DNA of 64,000 nt, taken from assembly GCF_023920705.1 (NCBI RefSeq), contig NZ_CP094657.1, positions 806,001 through 870,000 on the forward strand, in the 5' to 3' direction. Below, piece by piece: positions 22,601-35,400 of this stretch. This DNA is from Acinetobacter sp. XS-4 (GTDB taxonomy: Bacteria; Pseudomonadota; Gammaproteobacteria; Pseudomonadales; Moraxellaceae). Both the position numbers and the translations under genes were made by a program. The notes under the pieces are model-generated. The model was given only the letters and a program-made list of their open reading frames with translations, ran no database searches and was not told the DNA's origin. Position 1 is the stretch's first letter. Each line of letters opens with the position of its first letter.

Positions 22601-25581
22601 CATTAACAGACGGTCCGCACACGATTACCGTGACAGCAACTGACCCTGCAGGTAATGCAGGAACAGATACAGCTGTGGTGACGATTGATACCACTGCACC
22701 AAATGCACCGGTCCTTGATCCAATCAATGCCACTGATCCAGTGACAGGTACAGCAGAACCGGGTTCAACTGTGACTGTAAGCTTCCCTGACGGTACGACA
22801 GCAACTGTAGTTGCAGGACCAGACGGCAGCTGGTCAGTACCAAACCCAGGTGACTTGACTGATGGTCAAACGGTTACAGCAACAGCAACTGACCCTGCAG
22901 GCAATACTTCATTGCCAGGTTCAGGCGTGGTGTCTGCGGACATTACTGCACCTGTGGTTGCGCTCGATGATGTGTTGACCAATGACAGCACACCAGCACT
23001 GACTGGTACAGTGAACGATCCGACTGCGACTGTGGTGGTGACTGTGGATGGTGTGAACTATCCAGCGACCAACAATGGTGACGGCACTTGGACCCTTGCA
23101 GACAATACACTGCCTGCATTAACAGACGGTCCGCACACGATTACCGTGACAGCAACTGACCCTGCAGGTAATGCAGGAACAGATACAGCTGTGGTGACGA
23201 TTGATACCACTGCACCAAATGCACCGGTCCTTGATCCAATCAATGCCACTGATCCAGTGACAGGTACAGCAGAACCGGGTTCAACTGTGACTGTAAGCTT
23301 CCCTGACGGTACGACAGCAACTGTAGTTGCAGGACCAGACGGCAGCTGGTCAGTACCAAACCCAGGTGACTTGACTGATGGTCAAACGGTTACAGCAACA
23401 GCAACTGACCCTGCAGGCAATACCTCATTGCCAGGTTCAGGCGTGGTGTCTGCGGACATTACTGCACCTGTGGTTGCGCTCGATGATGTGTTGACCAATG
23501 ACAGCACACCAGCACTGACTGGTACAGTGAACGATCCGACTGCGACTGTGGTGGTGACTGTGGATGGTGTGAACTATCCAGCGACCAACAATGGTGACGG
23601 CACTTGGACCCTTGCAGACAATACACTGCCTGCATTAACAGACGGTCCGCACACCATTACCGTGACAGCAACTGACCCTGCAGGTAATGCAGGAACAGAT
23701 ACAGCTGTGGTGACGATTGATACCACTGCACCAAATGCACCGGTCCTTGATCCAATCAATGCCACTGATCCAGTGACAGGTACAGCAGAACCGGGTTCAA
23801 CTGTGACTGTAAGCTTCCCTGACGGTACGACAGCAACTGTAGTTGCAGGACCAGACGGCAGCTGGTCAGTACCAAACCCAGGTGACTTGACTGATGGTCA
23901 AACGGTTACAGCAACAGCAACTGACCCTGCAGGCAATACTTCATTGCCAGGTTCAGGCGTGGTGTCTGCGGACATTACTGCACCTGTGGTTGCGCTCGAT
24001 GATGTGTTGACCAATGACAGCACACCAGCACTGACTGGTACAGTGAACGATCCGACTGCGACTGTGGTGGTGACTGTGGATGGTGTGAACTATCCAGCGA
24101 CCAACAATGGTGACGGCACTTGGACCCTTGCAGACAATACACTGCCTGCATTAACAGACGGTCCGCACACCATTACCGTGACAGCAACTGACCCTGCAGG
24201 TAATGCAGGAACAGATACAGCTGTGGTGACGATTGATACCACTGCACCAAATGCACCGGTCCTTGATCCAATCAATGCCACTGATCCAGTGACAGGTACA
24301 GCAGAACCGGGTTCAACTGTGACTGTAAGCTTCCCTGACGGTACGACAGCAACTGTAGTTGCAGGACCAGACGGCAGCTGGTCAGTACCAAACCCAGGTG
24401 ACTTGACTGATGGTCAAACGGTTACAGCAACAGCAACTGACCCTGCAGGCAATACCTCATTGCCAGGTTCAGGCGTGGTGTCTGCGGACATTACTGCACC
24501 TGTGGTTGCGCTCGATGATGTGTTGACCAATGACAGCACACCAGCACTGACTGGTACAGTGAACGATCCGACTGCGACTGTGGTGGTGACTGTGGATGGT
24601 GTGAACTATCCAGCGACCAACAATGGTGATGGCACTTGGACCCTTGCAGACAATACACTGCCTGCATTAACAGACGGTCCGCACACGATTACCGTGACAG
24701 CAACTGACCCTGCAGGTAATGCAGGAACAGATACAGCTGTGGTGACGATTGATACCACTGCACCAAATGCACCGGTCCTTGATCCAATCAATGCCACTGA
24801 TCCAGTGACAGGTACAGCAGAACCGGGTTCAACTGTGACTGTAAGCTTCCCTGACGGTACGACAGCAACTGTAGTTGCAGGACCAGACGGCAGCTGGTCA
24901 GTACCAAACCCAGGTGACTTGACTGATGGTCAAACGGTTACAGCAACAGCAACTGACCCTGCAGGCAATACTTCATTGCCAGGTTCAGGCGTGGTGTCTG
25001 CGGACATTACTGCACCTGTGGTTGCGCTCGATGATGTGTTGACCAATGACAGCACACCAGCACTGACTGGTACAGTGAACGATCCGACTGCGACTGTGGT
25101 GGTGACTGTGGATGGTGTGAACTATCCAGCGACCAACAATGGTGACGGCACTTGGACCCTTGCAGACAATACACTGCCTGCATTAACAGACGGTCCGCAC
25201 ACGATTACCGTGACTGCAACAGATGCGGCAGGTAATGCAGGAACAGATACGGCTGTGGTGACGATTGATACCACTGCACCAAATGCACCGGTCCTTGATC
25301 CAATCAATGCCACTGATCCAGTGACAGGTACAGCAGAACCGGGTTCAACTGTGACTGTAAGCTTCCCTGACGGTACGACAGCAACTGTAGTTGCAGGACC
25401 AGACGGCAGCTGGTCAGTACCAAACCCAGGTGACTTGACTGATGGTCAAACGGTTACAGCAACAGCAACTGACCCAGCAGGCAATACCTCATTGCCAGGT
25501 TCAGGCGTGGTGTCTGCGGACATTACTGCACCTGTGGTTGCGCTCGATGATGTGTTGACCAATGACAGCACACCGCCTTGA
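16687..25581 (+). CDS. bap: Bap fragment 1: N-terminal domain plus repeat types A and B
   Basis: The frame has 2964 residues. Residues 1-100 ([15 protein letters not shown] to GQLIWAKF) match the BapA prefix domain found on T1SS-exported adhesins. Next comes a run of Ala-Asp (about 97-110). A hydrophobic segment [17 protein letters not shown] (about 159-175) could be a retention element like that of LapA-type adhesins, which is an inference. One Ig-like domain unlike the others follows (about 190-300), then six type A units and nine complete type B units. The ribosome site AAGGA lies nine bases before the ATG. The frame ends in TGA because a T seems to be missing from the TCACACCGCCTTTG-type context. 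The same residues continue in the next frame without loss. Confidence 0.9.
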   Translation: MPEIQIIAKDSHDTLSTIKGTSASLTEASVVLVKVAASDVLVVNREGTNAVIRLKNGETIVIEGFFSGTAEPKDNSLVFQDENGQLIWAKFKDAENDADADADADADADSDVEPQALVAEDLPAALPAEAPQELVSDVIYQPISSIEPLLYHDAGINPWLWAIPLVAGGIIAAASNHDSNNDSSTPADTTPPNTDGVNFSVNSVTSDNVLNASEAAGNVTITGILKNIPADAANTVVTVVINGVTYNAIVDKDAGTWSVSVPGSGLKADPDQTIDAKVTFTDAAGNSSTVNDTQSYTVDTTAPNAPVIDPVNGVDPITGTAEPGSTVTVTYPNGSTATVVAGPDGTWSVPNPGLNNGDTVTAVTTDPAGNTSGPATGVVDALAPIVALNDVLTNDSTPPLTGTVSDPTATVVVNVDGVNYPAVNNGDGTWSLADNTLPALTDGPHTITVTATDAAGNKGTDTAVVTVDTTAPNAPVIDPVNGIDPITGTAEPGSTVTVTYPNGSTATVVAGPDGTWSVPNPGLNNGDTVTAVTTDPAGNTSGPATGVVDALAPTVALNDVLTNDSTPPLTGTVSDPTATVVVNVDGVNYPATNNGDGTWSLADNTLPALTDGPHTITVTATDAAGNKGTDTAVVTVDTTAPNAPVIDPVNGVDPITGTAEPGSTVTVTYPNGSTATVVAGPDGTWSVPNPGLNNGDTVTAVTTDPAGNTSGPATGVVDALAPTVALNDVLTNDSTPPLTGTVSDPTATVVVNVDGVNYPATNNGDGTWSLADNTLPALTDGPHTITVTATDAAGNKGTDTAVVTVDTTAPNAPVIDPVNGVDPITGTAEPGSTVTVTYPNGSTATVVAGPDGTWSVPNPGLNNGDTVTAVTTDPAGNTSGPATGVVDALAPTVALNDVLTNDSTPPLTGTVSDPTATVVVNVDGVNYPATNNGDGTWSLADNTLLALTDGPHTITVTATDAAGNKGTDTAVVTVDTTAPNAPVIDPVNGVDPITGTAEPGSTVTVTYPNGSTATVVAGPDGTWSVPNPGLNNGDTVTAVTTDPAGNTSGPATGVVDALAPTVALNDVLTNDSTPPLTGTVSDPTATVVVNVDGVNYPATNNGDGTWSLADNTLPALTDGPHTITVTATDAAGNKGTDTAVVTVDTTAPNAPVIDPVNGVDPITGTAEPGSTVTVTYPNGSTATVVAGPDGTWSVPNPGLNNGDTVTAVTTDPAGNTSGPATGVVDALAPTVALNDVLTNDSTPPLTGTVSDPTATVVVTVDGVNYPATNNGDGTWSLADNTLPALTDGPHTITVTATDPAGNAGTDTAVVTIDTTAPNAPVLDPINATDPVTGTAEPGSTVTVSFPDGTTATVVAGPDGSWSVPNPGDLTDGQTVTATATDPAGNTSLPGSGVVSADITAPVVALDDVLTNDSTPALTGTVNDPTATVVVTVDGVNYPATNNGDGTWTLADNTLPALTDGPHTITVTATDPAGNAGTDTAVVTIDTTAPNAPVLDPINATDPVTGTAEPGSTVTVSFPDGTTATVVAGPDGSWSVPNPGDLTDGQTVTATATDPAGNTSLPGSGVVSADITAPVVALDDVLTNDSTPALTGTVNDPTATVVVTVDGVNYPATNNGDGTWTLADNTLPALTDGPHTITVTATDPAGNAGTDTAVVTIDTTAPNAPVLDPINATDPVTGTAEPGSTVTVSFPDGTTATVVAGPDGSWSVPNPGDLTDGQTVTATATDPAGNTSLPGSGVVSADITAPVVALDDVLTNDSTPALTGTVNDPTATVVVTVDGVNYPATNNGDGTWTLADNTLPALTDGPHTITVTATDAAGNAGTDTAVVTVDTTAPNAPVLDPINATDPVTGTAEPGSTVTVSFPDGTTATVVAGPDGSWSVPNPGDLTDGQTVTATATDPAGNTSLPGSGVVSADITAPVVALDDVLTNDSTPPLTGTVSDPTATVVVTVDGVNYPATNNGDGTWTLADNTLPALTDGPHTITVTATDPAGNAGTDTAVVTIDTTAPNAPVLDPINATDPVTGTAEPGSTVTVSFPDGTTATVVAGPDGSWSVPNPGDLTDGQTVTATATDPAGNTSLPGSGVVSADITAPVVALDDVLTNDSTPALTGTVNDPTATVVVTVDGVNYPATNNGDGTWTLADNTLPALTDGPHTITVTATDPAGNAGTDTAVVTIDTTAPNAPVLDPINATDPVTGTAEPGSTVTVSFPDGTTATVVAGPDGSWSVPNPGDLTDGQTVTATATDPAGNTSLPGSGVVSADITAPVVALDDVLTNDSTPALTGTVNDPTATVVVTVDGVNYPATNNGDGTWTLADNTLPALTDGPHTITVTATDPAGNAGTDTAVVTIDTTAPNAPVLDPINATDPVTGTAEPGSTVTVSFPDGTTATVVAGPDGSWSVPNPGDLTDGQTVTATATDPAGNTSLPGSGVVSADITAPVVALDDVLTNDSTPALTGTVNDPTATVVVTVDGVNYPATNNGDGTWTLADNTLPALTDGPHTITVTATDPAGNAGTDTAVVTIDTTAPNAPVLDPINATDPVTGTAEPGSTVTVSFPDGTTATVVAGPDGSWSVPNPGDLTDGQTVTATATDPAGNTSLPGSGVVSADITAPVVALDDVLTNDSTPALTGTVNDPTATVVVTVDGVNYPATNNGDGTWTLADNTLPALTDGPHTITVTATDPAGNAGTDTAVVTIDTTAPNAPVLDPINATDPVTGTAEPGSTVTVSFPDGTTATVVAGPDGSWSVPNPGDLTDGQTVTATATDPAGNTSLPGSGVVSADITAPVVALDDVLTNDSTPALTGTVNDPTATVVVTVDGVNYPATNNGDGTWTLADNTLPALTDGPHTITVTATDAAGNAGTDTAVVTIDTTAPNAPVLDPINATDPVTGTAEPGSTVTVSFPDGTTATVVAGPDGSWSVPNPGDLTDGQTVTATATDPAGNTSLPGSGVVSADITAPVVALDDVLTNDSTPP
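16975..17010 (+). repeat. GATGCA-type hexanucleotide repeat in bap (six units)
   Basis: Six consecutive hexamers GATGCA, GACGCG, GATGCA, GATGCG, GATGCA and GATGCC encode (Asp-Ala)n after the N-terminal domain. Length changes would be in frame, so it would act as a length-variable acidic linker rather than an on/off switch. Confidence 0.9.
17590..20631 (+). repeat. Bap repeat array type A: 6 x 507 bp
   Basis: Six direct units of 507 bp (169 residues) start at 17590, 18097, 18604, 19111, 19618 and 20125. Each has two Ig-like halves. The first contains [19 protein letters not shown] and resembles the Big_6 type. The second contains [20 protein letters not shown] and ends VVTVDTT. Units are nearly identical, with isolated changes such as an internal LLALTDG in one copy. 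The second half of unit 6 already has type B sequence ([18 protein letters not shown]), so the A-to-B change lies inside a unit. Confidence 0.95.
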
Positions 25582-28500
25582 CTGGTACAGTAAGTGATCC
25601 GACTGCGACTGTGGTGGTGACTGTAGATGGTGTGAACTATCCAGCGACCAACAATGGTGACGGCACTTGGACCCTTGCAGACAATACACTGCCTGCATTA
25701 ACAGACGGTCCGCACACCATTACCGTGACAGCAACTGACCCTGCAGGTAATGCAGGAACAGATACAGCTGTGGTGACGATTGATACCACTGCACCAAATG
25801 CACCGGTCCTTGATCCAATCAATGCCACTGATCCAGTGACAGGTACAGCAGAACCGGGTTCAACTGTGACTGTAAGCTTCCCTGACGGTACGACAGCAAC
25901 TGTAGTTGCAGGACCAGACGGCAGCTGGTCAGTACCAAACCCAGGTGACTTGACTGATGGTCAAACGGTTACAGCAACAGCAACTGACCCTGCAGGCAAT
26001 ACTTCATTGCCAGGTTCAGGCGTGGTGTCTGCGGACATTACTGCACCTGTGGTTGCGCTCGATGATGTGTTGACCAATGACAGCACACCAGCACTGACTG
26101 GTACAGTGAACGATCCGACTGCGACTGTGGTGGTGACTGTGGATGGTGTGAACTATCCAGCGACCAACAATGGTGACGGCACTTGGACCCTTGCAGACAA
26201 TACACTGCCTGCATTAACAGACGGTCCGCACACCATTACCGTGACAGCAACTGACCCTGCAGGTAATGCAGGAACAGATACAGCTGTGGTGACGATTGAT
26301 ACCACTGCACCAAATGCACCGGTCCTTGATCCAATCAATGCCACTGATCCAGTGACAGGTACAGCAGAACCGGGTTCAACTGTGACTGTAAGCTTCCCTG
26401 ACGGTACGACAGCAACTGTAGTTGCAGGACCAGACGGCAGCTGGTCAGTACCAAACCCAGGTGACTTGACTGATGGTCAAACGGTTACAGCAACAGCAAC
26501 TGACCCTGCAGGCAATACCTCATTGCCAGGTTCAGGCGTGGTGTCTGCGGACATTACTGCACCTGTGGTTGCGCTCGATGATGTGTTGACCAATGACAGC
26601 ACACCAGCACTGACTGGTACAGTGAACGATCCGACTGCGACTGTGGTGGTGACTGTGGATGGTGTGAACTATCCAGCGACCAACAATGGTGACGGCACTT
26701 GGACCCTTGCAGACAATACACTGCCTGCATTAACAGACGGTCCGCACACGATTACCGTGACTGCAACAGATGCGGCAGGTAATGCAGGAACAGATACGGC
26801 TGTGGTGACGATTGATACCACTGCACCAAATGCACCGGTCCTTGATCCAATCAATGCCACTGATCCAGTGACAGGTACAGCAGAACCGGGTTCAACTGTG
26901 ACTGTAAGCTTCCCTGACGGTACGACAGCAACTGTAGTTGCAGGACCAGACGGCAGCTGGTCAGTACCAAACCCAGGTGACTTGACTGATGGTCAAACGG
27001 TTACAGCAACAGCAACTGACCCAGCAGGCAATACCTCATTGCCAGGTTCAGGCGTGGTGTCTGCGGACATTACTGCACCTGTGGTTGCGCTCGATGATGT
27101 GTTGACCAATGACAGCACACCAGCACTGACTGGTACAGTGAACGATCCGACTGCGACTGTGGTGGTGACTGTAGATGGTGTGAACTATCCAGCGACCAAC
27201 AATGGTGACGGCACTTGGACCCTTGCAGACAATACACTGCCTGCATTAACAGACGGTCCGCACACCATTACCGTGACAGCAACTGACCCTGCAGGTAATG
27301 CAGGAACAGATACAGCTGTGGTGACGATTGATACCACTGCACCAAATGCACCGGTCCTTGATCCAATCAATGCCACTGATCCAGTGACAGGTACAGCAGA
27401 ACCGGGTTCAACTGTGACTGTAAGCTTCCCTGACGGTACGACAGCAACTGTAGTTGCAGGACCAGACGGCAGCTGGTCAGTACCAAACCCAGGTGACTTG
27501 ACTGATGGTCAAACGGTTACAGCAACAGCAACTGACCCTGCAGGCAATACCTCATTGCCAGGTTCAGGCGTGGTGTCTGCGGACATTACTGCACCTGTGG
27601 TTGCGCTCGATGATGTGTTGACCAATGACAGCACACCAGCACTGACTGGTACAGTGAACGATCCGACTGCGACTGTGGTGGTGACTGTGGATGGTGTGAA
27701 CTATCCAGCGACCAACAATGGTGATGGCACTTGGACCCTTGCAGACAATACACTGCCTGCATTAACAGACGGTCCGCACACGATTACCGTGACAGCAACT
27801 GACCCTGCAGGTAATGCAGGAACAGATACAGCTGTGGTGACGATTGATACCACTGCACCAAATGCACCGGTCCTTGATCCAATCAATGCCACTGATCCAG
27901 TGACAGGTACAGCAGAACCGGGTTCAACTGTGACTGTAAGCTTCCCTGACGGTACGACAGCAACTGTAGTTGCAGGACCAGACGGCAGCTGGTCAGTACC
28001 AAACCCAGGTGACTTGACTGATGGTCAAACGGTTACAGCAACAGCAACTGACCCTGCAGGCAATACTTCATTGCCAGGTTCAGGCGTGGTGTCTGCGGAC
28101 ATTACTGCACCTGTGGTTGCGCTCGATGATGTGTTGACCAATGACAGCACACCAGCACTGACTGGTACAGTGAACGATCCGACTGCGACTGTGGTGGTGA
28201 CTGTGGATGGTGTGAACTATCCAGCGACCAACAATGGTGACGGCACTTGGACCCTTGTAGACAATACACTGCCTGCATTAACAGACGGTCCGCACACCAT
28301 TACCGTGACAGCAACTGACCCTGCAGGTAATGCAGGAACAGATACAGCTGTGGTGACGATTGATACCACTGCACCAAATGCACCGGTCCTTGATCCAATC
28401 AATGCCACTGATCCAGTGACAGGTACAGCAGAACCGGGTTCAACTGTGACTGTAAGCTTCCCTGACGGTACGACAGCAACTGTAGTTGCAGGACCAGACG

Positions 28501-29402
28501 GCAGCTGGTCAGTACCAAACCCAGGTGACTTGACTGATGGTCAAACGGTTACAGCAACAGCAACTGACCCTGCAGGCAATACTTCATTGCCAGGTTCAGG
28601 CGTGGTGTCTGCGGACATTACTGCACCTGTGGTTGCGCTCGATGATGTGTTGACCAATGACAGCACACCAGCACTGACTGGTACAGTGAACGATCCGACT
28701 GCGACTGTGGTGGTGACTGTGGATGGTGTGAACTATCCAGCGACCAACAATGGTGACGGCACTTGGACCCTTGTAGACAATACACTGCCTGCATTAACAG
28801 ACGGTCCGCACACCATTACCGTGACAGCAACTGACCCTGCAGGTAATGCAGGAACAGATACAGCTGTGGTGACGATTGATACCACTGCACCAAATGCACC
28901 GGTCCTTGATCCAATCAATGCCACTGATCCAGTGACAGGTACAGCAGAACCGGGTTCAACTGTGACTGTAAGCTTCCCTGACGGTACGACAGCAACTGTA
29001 GTTGCAGGACCAGACGGCAGCTGGTCAGTACCAAACCCAGGTGACTTGACTGATGGTCAAACGGTTACAGCAACAGCAACTGACCCTGCAGGCAATACCT
29101 CATTGCCAGGTTCAGGCGTGGTGTCTGCGGACATTACTGCACCTGTGGTTGCGCTCGATGATGTGTTGACCAATGACAGCACACCAGCACTGACTGGTAC
29201 AGTGAACGATCCGACTGCGACTGTGGTGGTGACTGTGGATGGTGTGAACTATCCAGCGACCAACAATGGTGACGGCACTTGGACCCTTGCAGACAATACA
29301 CTGCCTGCATTAACAGACGGTCCGCACACGATTACCGTGACTGCAACAGATGCGGCAGGTAATGCAGGAACAGACACGGCTGTGGTAACAGTAGATACCA
29401 CT
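20632..29402 (+). repeat. Bap repeat array type B: 17 x 516 bp, one unit 515
   Basis: Seventeen units of 516 bp (172 residues) run from 20632, with starts at 21148, 21664 and so on to 28887. The total is 8771 bp, exactly one less than 17 x 516. The short unit is 25276-25790, where the reading frame breaks. Each unit has two Ig-like halves, one with [19 protein letters not shown] and one with [18 protein letters not shown]. Variants are PAGN or AAGN near the end, PALTGTVND or PPLTGTVSD, and LVDN in two adjacent copies (28217-28924 region). Confidence 0.95.
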
Positions 29403-32400
29403 GCACCAGTAGTGGGCTTCACAGATGCATCGACCAATGACACCACACCTGCATTGAGCGGTACGATCGATGATGCTGCTGCGACTGTGGTGGTGACTGT
29501 CGATGGTATTGACTACACTGCGACCAACAATGGTGACGGTACCTGGACACTTGCAGACAATACACTTCCAGTGTTGGCAGATGGCCCGCACACGGTGAGC
29601 GTGACTGCAACGGATGTAGCAGGTAACGTTTCAACCCCTGCGACAGGCACAGTGACTGTTGATGCAACAGCACCAACCCTTGCGATTAGTGCGGATGACC
29701 TTGCACTTGCGGCAGGTGAAACAGCGAACATCACCTTCACGTTCAGTGAAGCAGTGGCAGGCTTTGATGCAACAGATATCACCTTAGTTGGCGGTACCTT
29801 AGGTGCATTGACCACCACGGACAACATCACTTGGACTGCAGTGTTCACGCCAGATGGCACAGGCACAGCACCAAGCATTACTGTGGCTGATGGTAGCTAC
29901 ACTGATACCTTGGGCAACCCGGGTACAGGCGATGTACTGGATGGTACAGACGGCTTTATCGTTGACCTGATTGCACCGGTTGTGGGCTTCACAGATGCCT
30001 CTACCAATGACAGCACACCTGCGTTGAGCGGTACGATCGATGATGCTGCTGCAACTGTAGTGGTGACTGTCGATGGTATTGACTACGCTGCGACCAACAA
30101 TGGTGACGGTACGTGGACCCTTGCAGACAATACACTTCCAGTGTTGGCAGATGGCCCGCACACGGTGAGCGTGACTGCAACGGATGTAGCAGGTAACGTT
30201 TCAACCCCTGCGACAGGCACAGTGACTGTTGATGCAACAGCACCAACCCTTGCGATTAGTGCGGATGACCTTGCACTTGCGGCAGGCGAAACAGCGAACA
30301 TCACCTTCACCTTCAGTGAAGCAGTGGCAGGCTTTGATGCAACAGATATCACCTTAGTTGGCGGTACCTTAGGTGCATTGACCACCACGGACAACATCAC
30401 TTGGACTGCAGTGTTTACGCCAGATGGTACAGGCACAGCACCAAGCATTACTGTGGCTGATGGTAGCTACACTGATACCTTGGGCAACCCGGGTACAGGC
30501 GATGTACTGGATGGTACAGACGGCTTTATCGTTGACCTGATTGCACCGGTTGTGGGCTTCACAGATGCCTCTACCAATGACAGCACACCTGCGTTGAGCG
30601 GTACGATCGATGATGCTGCTGCAACTGTAGTGGTGACTGTCGATGGTATTGACTACGCTGCGACCAACAATGGTGACGGTACGTGGACCCTTGCAGACAA
30701 TACACTTCCAGTGTTGGCAGATGGCCCGCACACCGTAAGCGTGACTGCAACGGATGTGGCAGGTAACGTTTCAACACCTGCGACAGGTACAGTGACGGTT
30801 GATGCAACAGCACCAACGCTTGCGATTAGCGCGGATGACCTTGCACTTGCGGCAGGCGAAACAGCGAACATCACCTTCACGTTCAGTGAAGCAGTGGCAG
30901 GCTTTGATGCAACCGATATCACCTTAGTGGGTGGTACCTTAGGTGCATTGACGACCACGGATAACATCACTTGGACAGCAGTGTTTACGCCAGATGGCAC
31001 AGGCACAGCACCAAGCATTACTGTGGCTGATGGTAGCTACACCGATACAGTGGGCAACCCGGGTACAGGCGATGTACTCGATGGTACAGACGGCTTTATC
31101 GTTGACCTTGTTGCACCGGTTGTGGGCTTCACAGATGCGTCGACCAATGACACGACACCTGCATTGAGCGGTACGATCGATGATGCTGCTGCGACTGTGG
31201 TGGTGACTGTCGATGGTATTGACTACGCTGCGACCAACAATGGTGACGGTACCTGGACCCTTGCAGACAATACACTTCCAGTGTTGGCAGATGGCCCGCA
31301 CACCGTGAGCGTGACTGCAACGGATGTGGCAGGTAACGTTTCAACACCAGCGACAGGTACAGTGACGGTTGATGCAACAGCACCAACGCTTGCGATTAGC
31401 GCGGATGACCTTGCACTTGCGGCAGGCGAAACAGCGAACATCACCTTCACGTTCAGTGAAGCAGTGGCAGGCTTTGATGCAACCGATATCACCTTAGTTG
31501 GCGGTACCTTAGGTGCATTGACGACCACGGATAACATCACTTGGACAGCAGTGTTTACGCCAGATGGCACAGGCACAGCACCAAGCATTACTGTGGCTGA
31601 TGGTAGCTACACCGATACAGTGGGCAACCCGGGTACAGGCGATGTACTCGATGGTACAGACGGCTTTATCGTTGACCTTGTTGCACCGGTTGTGGGCTTC
31701 ACAGATGCATCGACCAATGACACCACACCTGCGTTGAGCGGTACGATCGATGATGCTGCTGCGACTGTGGTGGTGACTGTCGATGGTATTGACTACGCTG
31801 CGACCAACAATGGTGACGGTACCTGGACGCTTGCAGACAATACACTTCCAGTGTTGGCAGATGGCCCGCACACCGTGAGCGTGACTGCAACGGATGTGGC
31901 AGGTAACGTTTCAACACCAGCGACAGGTACAGTGACGGTTGATGCAACCGCACCAACGCTTGCGATTAGCGCGGATGACCTTGCACTTGCGGCAGGCGAA
32001 ACAGCGAACATCACCTTCACGTTCAGTGAAGCAGTGGCAGGCTTTGATGCAACCGATATCACCTTAGTCGGCGGTACCTTAGGTGCATTGACGACCACAG
32101 ACAACATCACCTGGACAGCAGTGTTTACGCCAGATGGCACAGGCACAGCACCAAGCATTACTGTGGCTGATGGTAGCTACACCGATACAGTGGGCAACCC
32201 GGGTACAGGCGATGTACTCGATGGTACAGACGGCTTTATCGTTGACCTTGTTGCACCGGTTGTGGGCTTCACAGATGCGTCGACCAATGACACCACACCT
32301 GCATTGAGCGGTACGATCGATGATGCTGCTGCGACTGTGGTGGTGACTGTCGATGGTATTGACTACGCTGCGACCAACAATGGTGACGGTACCTGGACCC

Positions 32401-35400
32401 TTGCAGACAATACACTTCCAGTGTTGGCAGATGGCCCGCACACCGTAAGCGTGACTGCAACGGATGTGGCAGGTAACGTTTCAACACCAGCGACAGGCAC
32501 AGTGACGGTTGATGCAACAGCACCAACGCTTGCGATTAGCGCGGATGACCTTGCACTTGCGGCAGGCGAAACAGCGAACATCACCTTCACCTTCAGTGAA
32601 GCAGTGGCAGGCTTTGATGCAACAGATATCACCTTAGTTGGCGGTACCTTAGGTGCATTGACCACCACGGACAACATCACTTGGACTGCAGTGTTTACGC
32701 CAGATGGTACAGGCACAGCACCAAGCATTACTGTGGCTGATGGTAGCTACACTGATACCTTGGGCAACCCGGGTACAGGCGATGTACTGGATGGTACAGA
32801 CGGCTTTATCGTTGACCTGATTGCACCGGTTGTGGGCTTCACAGATGCCTCTACCAATGACAGCACACCTGCGTTGAGCGGTACGATCGATGATGCTGCT
32901 GCAACTGTAGTGGTGACTGTCGATGGTATTGACTACGCTGCGACCAACAATGGTGACGGTACCTGGACCCTTGCAGACAATACACTTCCAGTGTTGGCAG
33001 ATGGCCCGCACACCGTAAGCGTGACTGCAACGGATGTGGCAGGTAACGTTTCAACACCTGCGACAGGTACAGTGACGGTTGATGCAACCGCACCAACGCT
33101 TGCGATTAGCGCGGATGACCTTGCACTTGCGGCAGGCGAAACAGCGAACATCACCTTCACGTTCAGTGAAGCAGTGGCAGGCTTTGATGCAACCGATATC
33201 ACCTTAGTCGGCGGTACCTTAGGTGCATTGACGACCACAGACAACATCACCTGGACAGCAGTGTTTACGCCAGATGGCACAGGCACAGCACCAAGCATTA
33301 CTGTGGCTGATGGTAGCTACACCGATACAGTGGGCAACCCGGGTACAGGCGATGTACTCGATGGTACAGACGGCTTTATCGTTGACCTTGTTGCACCGGT
33401 TGTGGGCTTCACAGATGCGTCGACCAATGACACCACACCTGCATTGAGCGGTACGATCGATGATGCTGCTGCGACTGTGGTGGTGACTGTCGATGGTATT
33501 GACTACGCTGCGACCAACAATGGTGACGGTACCTGGACCCTTGCAGACAATACACTTCCAGTGTTGGCAGATGGCCCGCACACCGTAAGCGTGACTGCAA
33601 CGGATGTGGCAGGTAACGTTTCAACACCAGCGACAGGTACAGTGACGGTTGATGCAACAGCACCAACGCTTGCGATTAGCGCGGATGACCTTGCACTTGC
33701 GGCAGGCGAAACAGCGAACATCACCTTCACGTTCAGTGAAGCAGTGGCAGGCTTTGATGCAACCGATATCACCTTAGTCGGCGGTACCTTAGGTGCATTG
33801 ACGACCACAGACAACATCACCTGGACAGCAGTGTTTACGCCAGATGGCACAGGCACAGCACCAAGCATTACTGTGGCTGATGGTAGCTACACCGATACAG
33901 TGGGCAACCCGGGTACAGGCGATGTACTCGATGGTACAGACGGCTTTATCGTTGACCTTGTTGCACCGGTTGTGGGCTTCACAGATGCGTCGACCAATGA
34001 CACCACACCTGCATTGAGCGGTACGATCGATGATGCTGCTGCGACTGTGGTGGTGACTGTCGATGGTATTGACTACGCTGCGACCAACAATGGTGACGGT
34101 ACCTGGACCCTTGCAGACAATACACTTCCAGTGTTGGCAGATGGCCCGCACACCGTAAGCGTGACTGCAACGGATGTGGCAGGTAACGTTTCAACACCAG
34201 CGACAGGTACAGTGACGGTTGATGCAACCGCACCAACGCTTGCGATTAGCGCGGATGACCTTGCACTTGCGGCAGGCGAAACAGCGAACATCACCTTCAC
34301 GTTCAGTGAAGCAGTGGCAGGCTTTGATGCAACCGATATCACCTTAGTCGGCGGTACCTTAGGTGCATTGACGACCACAGACAACATCACCTGGACAGCA
34401 GTGTTTACGCCAGATGGCACAGGCACAGCACCAAGCATTACTGTGGCTGATGGTAGCTACACCGATACAGTGGGCAACCCGGGTACAGGCGATGTACTCG
34501 ATGGTACAGACGGCTTTATCGTTGACCTTGTTGCACCGGTTGTGGGCTTCACAGATGCGTCGACCAATGACACCACACCTGCATTGAGCGGTACGATCGA
34601 TGATGCTGCTGCGACTGTGGTGGTGACTGTCGATGGTATTGACTACGCTGCGACCAACAATGGTGACGGTACCTGGACCCTTGCAGACAATACACTTCCA
34701 GTGTTGGCAGATGGCCCGCACACCGTGAGCGTGACTGCAACGGATGTGGCAGGTAACGTTTCAACACCAGCGACAGGTACAGTGACGGTTGATGCAACAG
34801 CACCAACGCTTGCGATTAGCGCGGATGACCTTGCACTTGCGGCAGGCGAAACAGCGAACATCACCTTCACGTTCAGTGAAGCAGTGGCAGGCTTTGATGC
34901 AACCGATATCACCTTAGTCGGCGGTACCTTAGGTGCATTGACGACCACAGACAACATCACCTGGACAGCAGTGTTTACGCCAGATGGCACAGGCACAGCA
35001 CCAAGCATTACTGTGGCTGATGGTAGCTACACCGATACAGTGGGCAACCCGGGTACAGGCGATGTACTCGATGGTACAGACGGCTTTATCGTTGACCTTG
35101 TTGCACCGGTTGTGGGCTTCACAGATGCGTCGACCAATGACACCACACCTGCATTGAGCGGTACGATCGATGATGCTGCTGCGACTGTGGTGGTGACTGT
35201 CGATGGTATTGACTACGCTGCGACCAACAATGGTGACGGTACCTGGACCCTTGCAGACAATACACTTCCAGTGTTGGCAGATGGCCCGCACACCGTGAGC
35301 GTGACTGCAACGGATGTGGCAGGTAACGTTTCAACACCTGCGACAGGCACAGTGACGGTTGATGCAACAGCACCAACGCTTGCGATTAGCGCGGATGACC

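Noticed and set aside
25561..25600. Programmed ribosomal frameshifting at the bap breaks
   Set aside because: No slippery heptamer is present at either site, and the repeat unit itself is one base short, which points to a deletion.
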